Part shown: piece after piece, positions 8,274 to 16,553 of the stretch
How positions within the stretch are numbered: the stretch's first letter is position 1
Layout of the letters: each line of letters opens with the position of its first letter
Virus record (IMG/VR): IMGVR_UViG_3300007363_001292
Coordinates: 1-25,516 of that record
Length of the DNA stretch: 25,516 bases
Direction: 5' to 3' (one strand)
Source: a virus
Notes under the pieces: model-generated
The model's database searches: none
What the model saw: the letters and a program-made list of their open reading frames with translations, nothing else
What the model was told of the DNA's origin: nothing
Translations under genes and position numbers: made by a program

Positions 8274-9710
8274 CCAGCCCTTGACCTCTTCACCCAACAC
8301 CGTTCCCGCCAGTATGTTCTTGTCGTAAAGAGCGTCCAGTATTTTCTCATCAATTGTCTTAGGCGACACCAAGTCGATGTATGTGACAGGTTTGTCTTGT
8401 CCAATCCGGTGAGCGCGGTCCTCTGACTGCAACCGTATCTCTAAGTCATAGCTGTTAGAAAAATATATGACGGTTGTCGCGGCAGTAAGCGTGATGCCGT
8501 AGCCGCCTGTCCTGGGCTGTCCCACAAAGAAACGAAGCGGGTCATCAGGGTCTTGGAACCGTTCGACGGTTGCTTGCCGTTCGTCTTGCGGCGTCTCCCC
8601 ATAGTAGGATGCCACGGAACTCGGACCGTGGACCTCGGCTATGGCCTGCGTAATCTCTCGGATACTGTGCGTAAACGTCGCCCAGATGATAGCCTTGCCT
8701 TGCACCTCTTCTAGCACTTCCAATAGCTCTTTGACCCGGTTGCTTTCAACTTCTTGTAAGGGCGCGTCGTCAGGCTGGGCAAACCCACAGCATATTTGCT
8801 GCAACCGCATAAGCTGGGTCAGGACGCTTTGCGTCGTACTCATAGACCCGTCGCTCAATACAGACAGGGCAAGCTGCCGCATCTGGTCGTACAAGCGCCT
8901 TTGCTCTTTGGTTAGCTCCACGTTCCGACGAATGTAGAGTTTATTGGGTAAGTCCAAGCATTCAGACTTCAAGACCCGCGAAGAGAACTGGTCCAGCTTT
9001 TCGCCAAGCTCATCCAGTCTTCTGTAACCGACAATCTCTTGAAAAGACCTGTGCCCCATTGTGCGACGCTGTACTTGAGCGTAGCGGTTTTGAAAAGCAA
9101 AGTAGCTTTTCGAGTGCAACGCCTTCGGGCTCAAAAAGTTGCACTGCGAGAAAAGGTCCATGGGGCTCTTTGTGATAGGAGACCCTGTCAGGATGCGGCG
9201 ATACTTTGCAATGTCACGGGCTTGCACGATATTTTTTGTACGGAGCGCCTTGCGGTTCTTAATAGTAGTGGACTCATCGACAACCATGATGTTGTCGGGG
9301 TTGCGCTCCAAAAAGACATATGCCGCTTGCGCCCCACGCCCTGAAGAAAACGCTTCGATGTTCATTACAAATACCTTAATTCCATCGAAGGGGCTTAAAA
9401 TTAATTCATGGAGTTCTTCTTCAAACTTCTTCGTCTTAGCTGGCGTCCACCGCACGACCTTACGGTCAATGTAATCTGGCAAATGTTGGGGGATCTCTTT
9501 CTTGACCCAATTGTCGTAGACCCCTTTGGGTGCTACGATTAACGCCGCCTTGATCTTTCCCTCACCGTAAAGTTTGCCAATCGTGTCCACGATAACTTTT
9601 GACTTACCCGTGCCCATCTCCATGAATAGCGCGTGATACTCCTCGGACCACGAGTCCGAAAGAGCGGTAAGCTGATGGTTAAATGGCTCTGTCTTGAAGG
9701 TATATTCCAC
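8262..9710 (-). CDS. SNF2-family DNA helicase/ATPase
   Basis: A 482-residue superfamily 2 ATPase. Walker A is MGTGKS (Lys36), the DExx box is VVDEST near residue 146, motif III is LTGSPITKSP, and the C-terminal motifs are GGYGITL and QSEDRAHRIGQ, the latter diagnostic for SNF2/Rad54-type enzymes. It is compact, without extra domains, as in other phage versions, and probably translocates on double-stranded DNA to support replication or recombination. The start is GTG (9710-9708), with AAGGA about 9 bp upstream on the reverse strand. It is the only reverse-strand gene supported in the window. A promoter facing it lies at 9736-9764. It overlaps the endolysin tail to tail. Confidence 0.92.
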   Translation of the reverse strand: MEYTFKTEPFNHQLTALSDSWSEEYHALFMEMGTGKSKVIVDTIGKLYGEGKIKAALIVAPKGVYDNWVKKEIPQHLPDYIDRKVVRWTPAKTKKFEEELHELILSPFDGIKVFVMNIEAFSSGRGAQAAYVFLERNPDNIMVVDESTTIKNRKALRTKNIVQARDIAKYRRILTGSPITKSPMDLFSQCNFLSPKALHSKSYFAFQNRYAQVQRRTMGHRSFQEIVGYRRLDELGEKLDQFSSRVLKSECLDLPNKLYIRRNVELTKEQRRLYDQMRQLALSVLSDGSMSTTQSVLTQLMRLQQICCGFAQPDDAPLQEVESNRVKELLEVLEEVQGKAIIWATFTHSIREITQAIAEVHGPSSVASYYGETPQDERQATVERFQDPDDPLRFFVGQPRTGGYGITLTAATTVIYFSNSYDLEIRLQSEDRAHRIGQDKPVTYIDLVSPKTIDEKILDALYDKNILAGTVLGEEVKGWLSN

Positions 9711-9724
9711 AATAAAATTCCTTG

Positions 9725-9753
9725 TTGACTATGCGAAAATATGAGCGTATAAG
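9725..9753 (+). promoter_or_regulatory. Sigma70-like promoter for the replication operon
   Basis: TTGACT (9725-9730), a 17 bp spacer and TATAAG (9748-9753) closely match the bacterial housekeeping consensus. It would give a leader of about 45 nt before ATG 9807. The leader holds a small hairpin, AGTCCC-TATC-GGGACT (9764-9779), and the ribosome site AAAGG (9796-9800). It probably drives the block from 9807 to the terminator at 16266. Confidence 0.65.
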
Positions 9754-9764
9754 CGAAAAGTCAA
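9736..9764 (-). promoter_or_regulatory. Sigma70-like promoter for the SNF2 helicase
   Basis: On the reverse strand TTGACT (9764-9759) and TATTTT (9741-9736) are separated by exactly 17 bp, about 25 bp before the helicase GTG. The site overlaps completely with a forward promoter, so the two could exclude each other. Assignment is by consensus only. Confidence 0.55.
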
Positions 9765-9806
9765 GTCCCTATCGGGACTCTAACCACGAACCATGAAAGG
9801 TGAACT

Positions 9807-10394
9807 ATGGAAGAAAAATTTAATCTTCTTGATACTCTTGAAAAAGAGTTTGAAGACTCCGTAACAAGCGGAGTTGAACGGGTAGGGCAAAAAGGTCTTG
9901 CCAGCGTCTCCGAAACAGCAAAACAAATCAGATTGGCGGCTCAAGCGATTGAGGCGGCTCAAATTGATTTAAAAGAGAAGGAAGCGGAACACCGTCGCCT
10001 GACTGACGAAGTCATGCCCGCGCTCTTCGCTGAATTGGGTATGTCCGAGTTTACTCTGGATGACGGCTCAAAGATTACTGTCAAACAAACCTATTCAGCG
10101 TCGCCGCTTAAAGAAAACCGTGAGAAGGTTTACGATTGGCTGCGAAAGAATGGTTATGGCGACATAATCAAGAACACCGTGTTTTGTTCTTTTGGTCAGG
10201 AGGAGGACTCCAAAGCGAAGGAGTTTTACGAAATGGCTGAAGCGCAAGGCTACACGGCGGAAGCTAAGACAGAAGTACACCCCTCAACCATGCGGGCCTT
10301 TGTGAAAGAACGTGTTGAGGCGGGTGATGATTTTCCCACGGACTTGTTTGGTGCATGGGTTGGACAACGAGCCACGATTAAAGGAGGAAAATAA
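9807..10394 (+). CDS. Conserved phage replication-module protein, function unknown
   Basis: A 195-residue acidic protein with its ATG at 9807 and AAAGG 6 bp upstream. Residues about 38-70 form a coiled coil (AIEAAQIDLKEKEAEHRRL). A compact domain follows, with the segments ALFAELGMSEFTLDDG, WLRKNGYGDIIKNTV, VHPSTMRAFVKERVEAG and LFGAWVGQRATI. This organisation looks like a family I have seen beside single-strand-binding-type proteins in phages, but I cannot name it with confidence. No catalytic residues were recognised. It is the first gene of the replication operon, 2 bp from the SSB-like gene, so a role as partner of that protein or as a replication accessory factor is inferred. Confidence 0.7.
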   Translation: MEEKFNLLDTLEKEFEDSVTSGVERVGQKGLASVSETAKQIRLAAQAIEAAQIDLKEKEAEHRRLTDEVMPALFAELGMSEFTLDDGSKITVKQTYSASPLKENREKVYDWLRKNGYGDIIKNTVFCSFGQEEDSKAKEFYEMAEAQGYTAEAKTEVHPSTMRAFVKERVEAGDDFPTDLFGAWVGQRATIKGGK

Positions 10395-10396
10395 TC

Positions 10397-11188
10397 ATGG
10401 CAAATGCAGTAGCTAAAAAAAGTAAAACAGAAATTGGAAATACCGGTGATCTCCTAACAATGTTCGAGGGTGACTCTTTCGCAGGCCTCGAAAATTTGAC
10501 GCAGGACGACCTCGCGCTTCCTTTTCTCAAAATCTTGAGCGGCCTCGATCCTCTATTGGATGACCCTGATATCGACGCACGTAAAGGTGACATTTACAAT
10601 ACTGTCACTGGTCAAGTGTACAAAGGCAAAGACGGTATAAAAGTTGTGCCGTGCGCTTACCAGAAGCGTTTTATCGAATGGGCCCCTCGGGGGTCTGGTT
10701 CTGGCGCACCTATTAACGTCTATACTCAAACAGAAAAACGTCCCGAGACTGAGCGGTCTAAAGAAGACAATAAGGACTACGTTGTAGGTGGCGATGGCAA
10801 CTACATTGAAGAGACCCACCAGCATTTTGTGATGGTGGTTAATGAAGATGGTAGCTCCGAAACTGCTTTGATTGCGATGAAATCTACGCAGTTAAAGAAG
10901 AGCCGGAAGTGGAACTCCATGGTGGCTTCCGTGCAAGTAACCGGGGCAAACGGGAACACGTTTACTCCACCACGGTTCTCGCACCTTTATCACCTTAAAA
11001 CGAGCGCGGAAGAAAACTCCAAGGGCTCGTGGCATGGTTGGGAAATCTCCAGGGACAGCATGATTGACAACGCTCAATTGTACTCTCGTGCAAAAGATTT
11101 CCACGATTCAATCATGTCGGGTGAAGTTGTCGTTAAGCACGAAAACGAATCTAACGCAGGCGACAACTCAACAGACGCACCGTTTTAA
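10397..11188 (+). CDS. SSB-like phage protein with acidic DAPF C-terminal tip
   Basis: A 263-residue protein with its ATG at 10397 behind a strong ribosome site (GGAGG at 10383-10387, 9 bp away). The N-terminus is basic. The body is rich in beta-forming and aromatic residues (GIKVVPCAYQKRFIEWAP, FVMVVNEDGSSETALI). The C-terminus is acidic and ends in DNSTDAPF. Such a tail ending in Asp-x-Pro-Phe is the hallmark of bacterial and phage single-stranded DNA-binding proteins, where it docks partner proteins. The fold is not the classic short SSB OB-fold that I would recognise, so the identification rests on the tail and the location between an unknown partner and the primase. A recombination mediator is the alternative. 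Confidence 0.6.
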   Translation: MANAVAKKSKTEIGNTGDLLTMFEGDSFAGLENLTQDDLALPFLKILSGLDPLLDDPDIDARKGDIYNTVTGQVYKGKDGIKVVPCAYQKRFIEWAPRGSGSGAPINVYTQTEKRPETERSKEDNKDYVVGGDGNYIEETHQHFVMVVNEDGSSETALIAMKSTQLKKSRKWNSMVASVQVTGANGNTFTPPRFSHLYHLKTSAEENSKGSWHGWEISRDSMIDNAQLYSRAKDFHDSIMSGEVVVKHENESNAGDNSTDAPF

Positions 11189-11194
11189 CTCATT

Positions 11195-11216
11195 GGGGGC
11201 GGCGCAAGTCGCCCCC
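11195..11216 (+). terminator. GC-rich hairpin, attenuator or weak terminator
   Basis: GGGGGCG (11195-11201) pairs perfectly with CGCCCCC (11210-11216) around an 8-base loop. No run of T follows (TTCCCTTTAAGG), so full Rho-independent termination is doubtful. It lies between the SSB-like gene and the primase and may lower downstream expression or protect the upstream message end. Confidence 0.5.
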
Positions 11217-11235
11217 TTCCCTTTAAGGAAAGATT

Positions 11236-12768
11236 ATGGACCACGTGAAAGATTTCGCGGCGGCTTTCCAAGGGCTTTCGTCAGCGTATATCACGATGAC
11301 GGCAGCGGGTAAGAACGGCGCAGGTAAGAATGAAGGAACATATCAGACGAGACGCGAGGCGCTGACCTTAGACCACTATGAAGCGCATCTGTCAGGTAAG
11401 TCATCGTTGGGTATTTTTCTTTTAAATGAAGAGTCCCAGGTTAAGTTTGGGTGTATTGACATTGACCAATACCCCTTAGATCACAAAAAGATAATCGACT
11501 TCTTGCTCGAAAAGAAGTTGCCCCTCATTGTAGACCGCTCGAAAAGCGGAGGCGCTCACTGTTATCTATTCAGTAAAGAGTGGATGCCAGCGGCTAAGAT
11601 GAGAGAGGCTCTTCGCAAGATTGCAGCGGGCATGGGCCTTGGGGATGCTGAGATTTTCCCAAAGCAGGAACAAATTAGCGTAGACCGTGGGGACGTGGGG
11701 TCTGCCATCAACCTGCCATATTTTAGCCACGAGGACAGCCTGCGTCACGCTTTCAACGACGACGGCAGTGCTGCGACGCTCGAAGAATTTTTGGCGCTTT
11801 ATAAGAAGAGGGTGCAGACGCCCGAGCAGGTTGAAGCTTTGAGCGTTGTCGAAAAGCAAGACTTCTTGGTGGACGGTCCTCCATGTCTACAGGTCTTATT
11901 GCCTAAGAAGATATCTGAGGGTGGCCGCAATAACGGTCTATTTAACATAGGCGTATACCTACAGAAGGTCTACCCGGACTCCTGGGAAACGGAACTTATG
12001 CAGTGGAACATGGCCTACGTGGACCCACCGCTGGGGCTGACCGAAATAGGTGTAGTGGTAAACCAGTTAAAGAAAAAAGACTACGCTTACAAATGTAACG
12101 ACGCGCCTATCAACTCGTATTGTGACAGGCCCACTTGCCTGATGAGAAAGTTTGGGATTGGCGGCACCGCTTCTGCTGCAATGGCAAACTTGAGGAAGTA
12201 CGACAGTCACCCACCTATTTGGTTCTTAGATGTGAACGGCACACCTATTGAACTTGATACAGAGGCGCTTATGTCGCAGCCCTCTTTCCAGAAAGCTTGT
12301 ATGGAGCAATTGAATTTCTTACCGCCTACCTCTACAAAGCAGGCTTGGGAGACAAGAATTGCAGCGCTGTTGTCAGAACTTCGAGATAATGCCGCCGCAG
12401 TCATACCTGTAGCCGAAGAAGAAAGCACCAAGGGTATCTTTTATGAATATCTTCGTGACTTTTGTGTTCATTTCCAACAAGCCAACAGCAAAGAAGAGAT
12501 TTTGCTGGGCAAGCCCTGGACCGAAGACGAGACCGCTACAAGTTACTTTCGACTAAGAGACTTGGAATCCTACCTGCAACGTAACAAGTTCTTTGAATAT
12601 AAGCGCCAGAAGGTCGCACAAAGATTGAGAGAAATAGGAGGCGTTCACTCAAAACTCCGCATCCAAGACTCAACGGTTAACGTCTACAAAATACCTGCCT
12701 TTGTGTCTGGAAAGGTGGACGTGGGCACACCCTTTGAGCAAAAGGAGTTTGATGATGTCCCTTTCTGA
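11236..12768 (+). CDS. Archaeo-eukaryotic-type primase (TOTE/AEP-like) with DDVPF tip
   Basis: A 510-residue protein. The N-terminal half has AEP primase-polymerase motifs: the catalytic pair Asp75/Asp77 in FGCIDIDQ, then His108 in SKSGGAHCYLF, and AEIFPKQ as in TOTE-type primases. Residues about 235-265 (GRNNGLFNIGVYLQK) look like a primase C-terminal helical domain. A Cys cluster (C287, C296, C301) may bind metal. The C-terminus FDDVPF closely imitates the E. coli SSB tip. It should make primers for the family A polymerase encoded two genes downstream. ATG 11236 has AAGGAA 5 bp upstream. The last bases overlap the next helicase gene. Replacement of the usual DnaG/gp4 primase is unusual but known in marine phages. 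Confidence 0.8.
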   Translation: MDHVKDFAAAFQGLSSAYITMTAAGKNGAGKNEGTYQTRREALTLDHYEAHLSGKSSLGIFLLNEESQVKFGCIDIDQYPLDHKKIIDFLLEKKLPLIVDRSKSGGAHCYLFSKEWMPAAKMREALRKIAAGMGLGDAEIFPKQEQISVDRGDVGSAINLPYFSHEDSLRHAFNDDGSAATLEEFLALYKKRVQTPEQVEALSVVEKQDFLVDGPPCLQVLLPKKISEGGRNNGLFNIGVYLQKVYPDSWETELMQWNMAYVDPPLGLTEIGVVVNQLKKKDYAYKCNDAPINSYCDRPTCLMRKFGIGGTASAAMANLRKYDSHPPIWFLDVNGTPIELDTEALMSQPSFQKACMEQLNFLPPTSTKQAWETRIAALLSELRDNAAAVIPVAEEESTKGIFYEYLRDFCVHFQQANSKEEILLGKPWTEDETATSYFRLRDLESYLQRNKFFEYKRQKVAQRLREIGGVHSKLRIQDSTVNVYKIPAFVSGKVDVGTPFEQKEFDDVPF

Positions 12769-14317
12769 GTCGAAATATTTCCGCATATTTGGTCCGCCCG
12801 GCACAGGTAAGACCACCCGCCTTTTGAACGAAATTGATGACTTAATCATGCAGGGTGTGCAGCCCAATAAGATAGGCTTCTTTGCCTTCACTCGAAAGGC
12901 AGCGAATGAAGCCAGAGACCGCGCTGTCACCCGCTTCGGGCTTGACCATGAGGACCTTGTCCATTTCAGAACCCTGCACAGTTTTTGTTTTCGACACTCA
13001 GGCATCAACTTTGACCAGCTTATGTCGAAGGAAAATTGGAGAGAGTTGTCTGACCAAACCGACTTCGATTTTGGTTGGGATCAAAAAGACCCTGAAATGG
13101 TGGAAAATATCTCCACCGCCTTGCCTGATGTTAAGACAGTGCTTGGTTTAATTACCATGGCCCGCTTAAAACAGATCACAATACGGCAAGCTTATGACAG
13201 TTGGGAAGAGGCCTACAAATACCCTTGGCCTCAGATACTTTACCTTTCAAAGTGCTACGAGGACTACCGCAAAAGCACTCGTTCTTTTGATTTTACAGAC
13301 ATGTTGACTGTCTTTTTAGAGCAAGCAGACCAGCTATGCCCGTCCTTTCACACCGTATTTGTGGACGAGGCCCAGGACTTATCGCGGCTGCAATGGCGTG
13401 TGGTACAGGCTATAGCCGATAAATCTGACCGGGTGATTGTGGCAGGAGATGATGACCAAGCTATCTTTAGGTGGGCAGGCGCAGACGTGGACTCTTTTCT
13501 GGAGCTTCCAGGGGCATCTGAGACGCTTTCTAAAAGCTGGAGAGTCCCTGTCGCCGTTCATGCGTTAGCGGAAACTATCGCGTCTCGCATATCTGACCGC
13601 TACCCAAAAACTTACACACCGCAAGAGCGATACGGGGAGGTGCATTATGTACACTCCATACGCTCAATTATTGACGATCTTGAAGAAGGAACGTGGCTCG
13701 TTCTAGCCCAGTGCGCCTACATGCTTGACGATGCAGAGGAAGAAATAAGGACGGCGGGCTTGTTCTATGAGATGAAAAACCGTAAATCAGTACCAGAAAA
13801 AGTATTAATGGCGATAGCAGCTTGGAAAAAACTGCAAGCCGACAAGGACATAGACGGCAAGGAGGTCCGCGCAATTTACAGTTACCTGCACGTAGGCAAC
13901 GGATTAGCGCGTGGCTTCAAGGCCGCTGCCCAAGTTGAAGACGATGACCTCGTGACCTACGAAGACTTAGTTATGAACGTGGGGTTGTTAGCCGACCATA
14001 CCGAACCGTGGCACACGGTCCTGACAAAAATGCCAGAGGCTCACAGGGTATATCTTCGCGCCGTTGAAAACCGTGGCGAGAACATTAGCGAAAGGCCCCG
14101 CATCACATTATCTACGATACACGGTGCGAAAGGCGGCGAGGCGGATAATGTCGTTCTTTATACCGACATAAGCTATGCTAGCGTCAGGGAGTCCAATGCT
14201 AGCCAGGAGGGAGACAACGATCTCCACCGCACATTTTACGTGGGCGTCACACGAACCAAACAGCAACTTTTTTTAATGTCTCCGCAATCAGTTAAGGAGT
14301 CTTATCTCGTAGAGTAG
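12755..14317 (+). CDS. Superfamily 1 DNA helicase, UvrD/Dda-like
   Basis: About 520 residues. Motif I is FGPPGTGKTT, motif Ia FFAFTRKAANEARDRA, motif II VFVDEAQDLS, motif III GDDDQAIFRWAGAD, motif IV SKSWRVP, motif V STIHGAKGGEADNV and motif VI FYVGVTRTKQQL. All SF1A signatures are intact. It would unwind DNA 3' to 5' or 5' to 3' (polarity cannot be told here) during replication or recombination. Two adjacent in-frame ATGs exist at 12752 and 12755; 12755 is chosen because AAAGGAG ends 7 bp before it. An upstream GTG at 12701 would overlap the primase deeply and lacks a ribosome site. The start overlaps the primase end by 14 bp, indicating translational coupling. Confidence 0.92.
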   Translation: MSLSESKYFRIFGPPGTGKTTRLLNEIDDLIMQGVQPNKIGFFAFTRKAANEARDRAVTRFGLDHEDLVHFRTLHSFCFRHSGINFDQLMSKENWRELSDQTDFDFGWDQKDPEMVENISTALPDVKTVLGLITMARLKQITIRQAYDSWEEAYKYPWPQILYLSKCYEDYRKSTRSFDFTDMLTVFLEQADQLCPSFHTVFVDEAQDLSRLQWRVVQAIADKSDRVIVAGDDDQAIFRWAGADVDSFLELPGASETLSKSWRVPVAVHALAETIASRISDRYPKTYTPQERYGEVHYVHSIRSIIDDLEEGTWLVLAQCAYMLDDAEEEIRTAGLFYEMKNRKSVPEKVLMAIAAWKKLQADKDIDGKEVRAIYSYLHVGNGLARGFKAAAQVEDDDLVTYEDLVMNVGLLADHTEPWHTVLTKMPEAHRVYLRAVENRGENISERPRITLSTIHGAKGGEADNVVLYTDISYASVRESNASQEGDNDLHRTFYVGVTRTKQQLFLMSPQSVKESYLVE

Positions 14318-14325
14318 GTGTAAGC

Positions 14326-16227
14326 ATGACATTACAAATGGCTTTAGATTTGACGGGTAACTTGAAGACTGAGTGGGTTCCTCCTGTGGACCTGCCGGAT
14401 ATCTTTGATGCAAAGCAAATCGCAATTGATCTTGAGACACGTGACCCTAACCTTAAATCACTGGGACCGGGTTGGGCGCGTAAGGACGGGGAAGTGGTGG
14501 GTTATGCCGTAGCCATAGACGGCTGGTCTGGCTACTTCCCCGTCAACCATCTGGGCGGCGGCAATCTTGACCGCAGACTTGTAGAGCGGTGGATGAAGAA
14601 AGTCTGCGAGTGCCCCGCCGAAAAGATATTTCACAACGCTCAGTATGACGTGGGTTGGCTTAGAGCCCATGGCATTGAGGTCAAGGGCAGGATCATCGAC
14701 ACGATGGTCGTCGCTAGTCTGTTGGATGAAAATAGACGGTCCTTCTCTCTAAACAGCGTGGCCTATGACTATTTGAACAAGGTTAAGTCTGAGAAAGAGT
14801 TGATTGAATCGGCACGGGCGTTTGGCTTAGACCCGAAGGCAGAAATGTGGAAAATGCCGTCTATGTACGTGGGGAAATACGCCGAGGTTGACGCCGAACT
14901 GGCCTTGGAACTTTGGAACTATTTTAAAGTAGAGATAGGCAAAGAAGGTCTACATGACATCGTGGACCTTGAACTCAATCTGCTACCGTGCCTCGTTGAT
15001 ATGACATGGCGTGGGGTGCGCGTCGATCTGGATGCCGCAGAGCGCACAAAAGAGGCGCTGATGAAGAGGGAGGCGTCAGTCAACCGTGAAATAAAAAAGC
15101 TTGTTGGAAGGCCCGTGGAGATATGGGCGGCCCAAAGCCTTGCGAGCGCTTTTGACGAGCTATCAATCCCCTACCCAAAGACAGAGAAAGGCGCACCGTC
15201 TTTTACCAAGGGCTTCTTGACGGACCACGAGCATGAACTCGCAAAGCTTGTGGTCGAAGCACGGTCCTTGAATAAAATACAGGGCACGTTTGTCGCAACT
15301 ATACTCAAGCATGTGGGCGACGACGGACGCATTCACGGGCACATTAATCAAATACGCTCTGATGACGGGGGCACCGTGTCGGGACGTATCTCCATGAGCA
15401 ATCCTAACCTACAGCAAATCCCGGCCCGCGATCCTGAGTTAGGTCCTATGATCCGGTCTTTGTTTCTGCCGGAAGAAGGTGAGGAGTGGGCGTCCATTGA
15501 CTTCTCGCAACAAGAACCACGGATCTTGGTCCACTACGCTTCTGTTTTTGGGCGGTCAAGAAACGTCCCGCTTCGAGGCGTCGAGGAGTTTGTGGACGGT
15601 TATAACAATAACCCCGACATGGACTTCCACACAATGGTCGCCGACATGGCCCAGATCAGTCGTAAACAGGCCAAGACAATAAATCTTGGAATGATGTACG
15701 GCATGGGGGTCAACAAGTTATCTGAGCAGTTGGACATCCCGATTGACGATGCCAAGACGTTAATCAACCAATACCATGAGCGGGTGCCTTTTGTAAAAAT
15801 GCTGATGCGGGGCGTAACGGACAGACTTAACGACAAAGCCAGCAAAGGGGCTATCCGGTCATTAAAGGGCCGCAAGTGTCGGTTTGACCTATGGGAGCCT
15901 GATACCTTTGAAATGAACAAGGCGTTGCCGTATCAAGAGGCGGTTCTTGAATATGGTCCAACGGCGCGTCTCAAGCGGGCATACACCTACAAAGCTCTTA
16001 ACCGTCTTATTCAGGCGTCCGCCGCCGACATGACAAAACAGGCTATGGTAAACGTGTACGAAAATGGTATAGTCCCGTTAATTCAGATACACGACGAACT
16101 CGCTATCTCTGTTAAAGACAAGGAGCAGGCGGATTCTGTTGCGAGAATAATGGAAAACAGCATACCTCTTGAAGTACCCAACGCTTGTAGTGTCGAGATT
16201 GGCAAGAGTTGGGGAACCGCGGCCTAG
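14326..16227 (+). CDS. polA: Family A DNA polymerase with 3'-5' exonuclease
   Basis: A 633-residue replicative polymerase. The N-terminal DEDDy exonuclease is intact: Asp35/Glu37 (DLET), Asp108 (HNAQYD) and Tyr185/Asp189 (YAEVD). Polymerase motif A has Asp392 (IDFSQQEPR), motif B has Arg446, Lys450, Leu454 and Tyr458 (RKQAKTINLGMMYG), and motif C has His589/Asp590 (QIHDELA). There is no 5'-3' exonuclease domain, as usual for phages. The residue matching E. coli Phe762 is Leu454, a variant that has been linked in phage surveys with slower replication or temperate life styles. ATG 14326 follows the helicase stop by 8 bp with GTAGGTG upstream. A strong terminator 38 bp after the stop closes the operon. 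Confidence 0.95.
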   Translation: MTLQMALDLTGNLKTEWVPPVDLPDIFDAKQIAIDLETRDPNLKSLGPGWARKDGEVVGYAVAIDGWSGYFPVNHLGGGNLDRRLVERWMKKVCECPAEKIFHNAQYDVGWLRAHGIEVKGRIIDTMVVASLLDENRRSFSLNSVAYDYLNKVKSEKELIESARAFGLDPKAEMWKMPSMYVGKYAEVDAELALELWNYFKVEIGKEGLHDIVDLELNLLPCLVDMTWRGVRVDLDAAERTKEALMKREASVNREIKKLVGRPVEIWAAQSLASAFDELSIPYPKTEKGAPSFTKGFLTDHEHELAKLVVEARSLNKIQGTFVATILKHVGDDGRIHGHINQIRSDDGGTVSGRISMSNPNLQQIPARDPELGPMIRSLFLPEEGEEWASIDFSQQEPRILVHYASVFGRSRNVPLRGVEEFVDGYNNNPDMDFHTMVADMAQISRKQAKTINLGMMYGMGVNKLSEQLDIPIDDAKTLINQYHERVPFVKMLMRGVTDRLNDKASKGAIRSLKGRKCRFDLWEPDTFEMNKALPYQEAVLEYGPTARLKRAYTYKALNRLIQASAADMTKQAMVNVYENGIVPLIQIHDELAISVKDKEQADSVARIMENSIPLEVPNACSVEIGKSWGTAA

Positions 16228-16265
16228 ACTTCTCACCTCCCTGGCGTCTTTGTCCGCTTAAACTT

Positions 16266-16304
16266 CCCTACGTCCGAACTCGACTGAGGACGTAGGGATT
16301 TTTT
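16266..16304 (+). terminator. Rho-independent terminator after polA
   Basis: A perfect 10 bp stem, CCCTACGTCC (16266-16275) with GGACGTAGGG (16288-16297), a 12-base loop and then ATTTTTT. This is a textbook intrinsic terminator ending the replication operon. Confidence 0.93.
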
Positions 16305-16305
16305 C

Positions 16306-16334
16306 TTGCACTGCCCCGACATATCTTATATGTT
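16306..16334 (+). promoter_or_regulatory. Promoter with palindromic operator before the RHH gene
   Basis: TTGCAC (16306-16311) and TATGTT (16329-16334) are 17 bp apart and form a weak promoter. A perfect dyad, ACATAT-CTT-ATATGT (16319-16333), covers the -10 region. The next gene encodes a ribbon-helix-helix-like protein, a class that often represses its own promoter through such dyads. Autoregulation is inferred. Confidence 0.5.
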
Positions 16335-16361
16335 CGCTTATCTATTGAATTGGAGATTATG

Positions 16362-16553
16362 ATGGATACCAACAAATGGAAAAGCGTACTGGTTCCTGTC
16401 CAAACGTACAAAGAAATTAAGAACCGAGCGGTCCGGGAAGGTCGCACAATTAGCGGTCAACTTCGATTAATCCACGCTGAGAGCGAGACTTTTAGGAATC
16501 TTTATCCCGGAAAAGCTTCAGAGGTTGATTTAGAACCTGTAGATCATGGCTAA
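16362..16553 (+). CDS. Small ribbon-helix-helix-like DNA-binding protein
   Basis: A 63-residue protein. The N-terminal segment NKWKSVLVPVQTYKEIK followed by EGRTISGQLRLI has the beta-strand, helix, helix pattern of Arc/CopG-type regulators. ATG 16362 is chosen over ATG 16359 and TTG 16350 because GGAG (16352-16355) lies 6 bp upstream of it. It opens a three-gene cluster in which each gene overlaps the next, and it sits behind a palindrome-bearing promoter. It probably regulates this cluster or phage gene timing. The fold is judged by eye only. Confidence 0.65.
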   Translation: MDTNKWKSVLVPVQTYKEIKNRAVREGRTISGQLRLIHAESETFRNLYPGKASEVDLEPVDHG

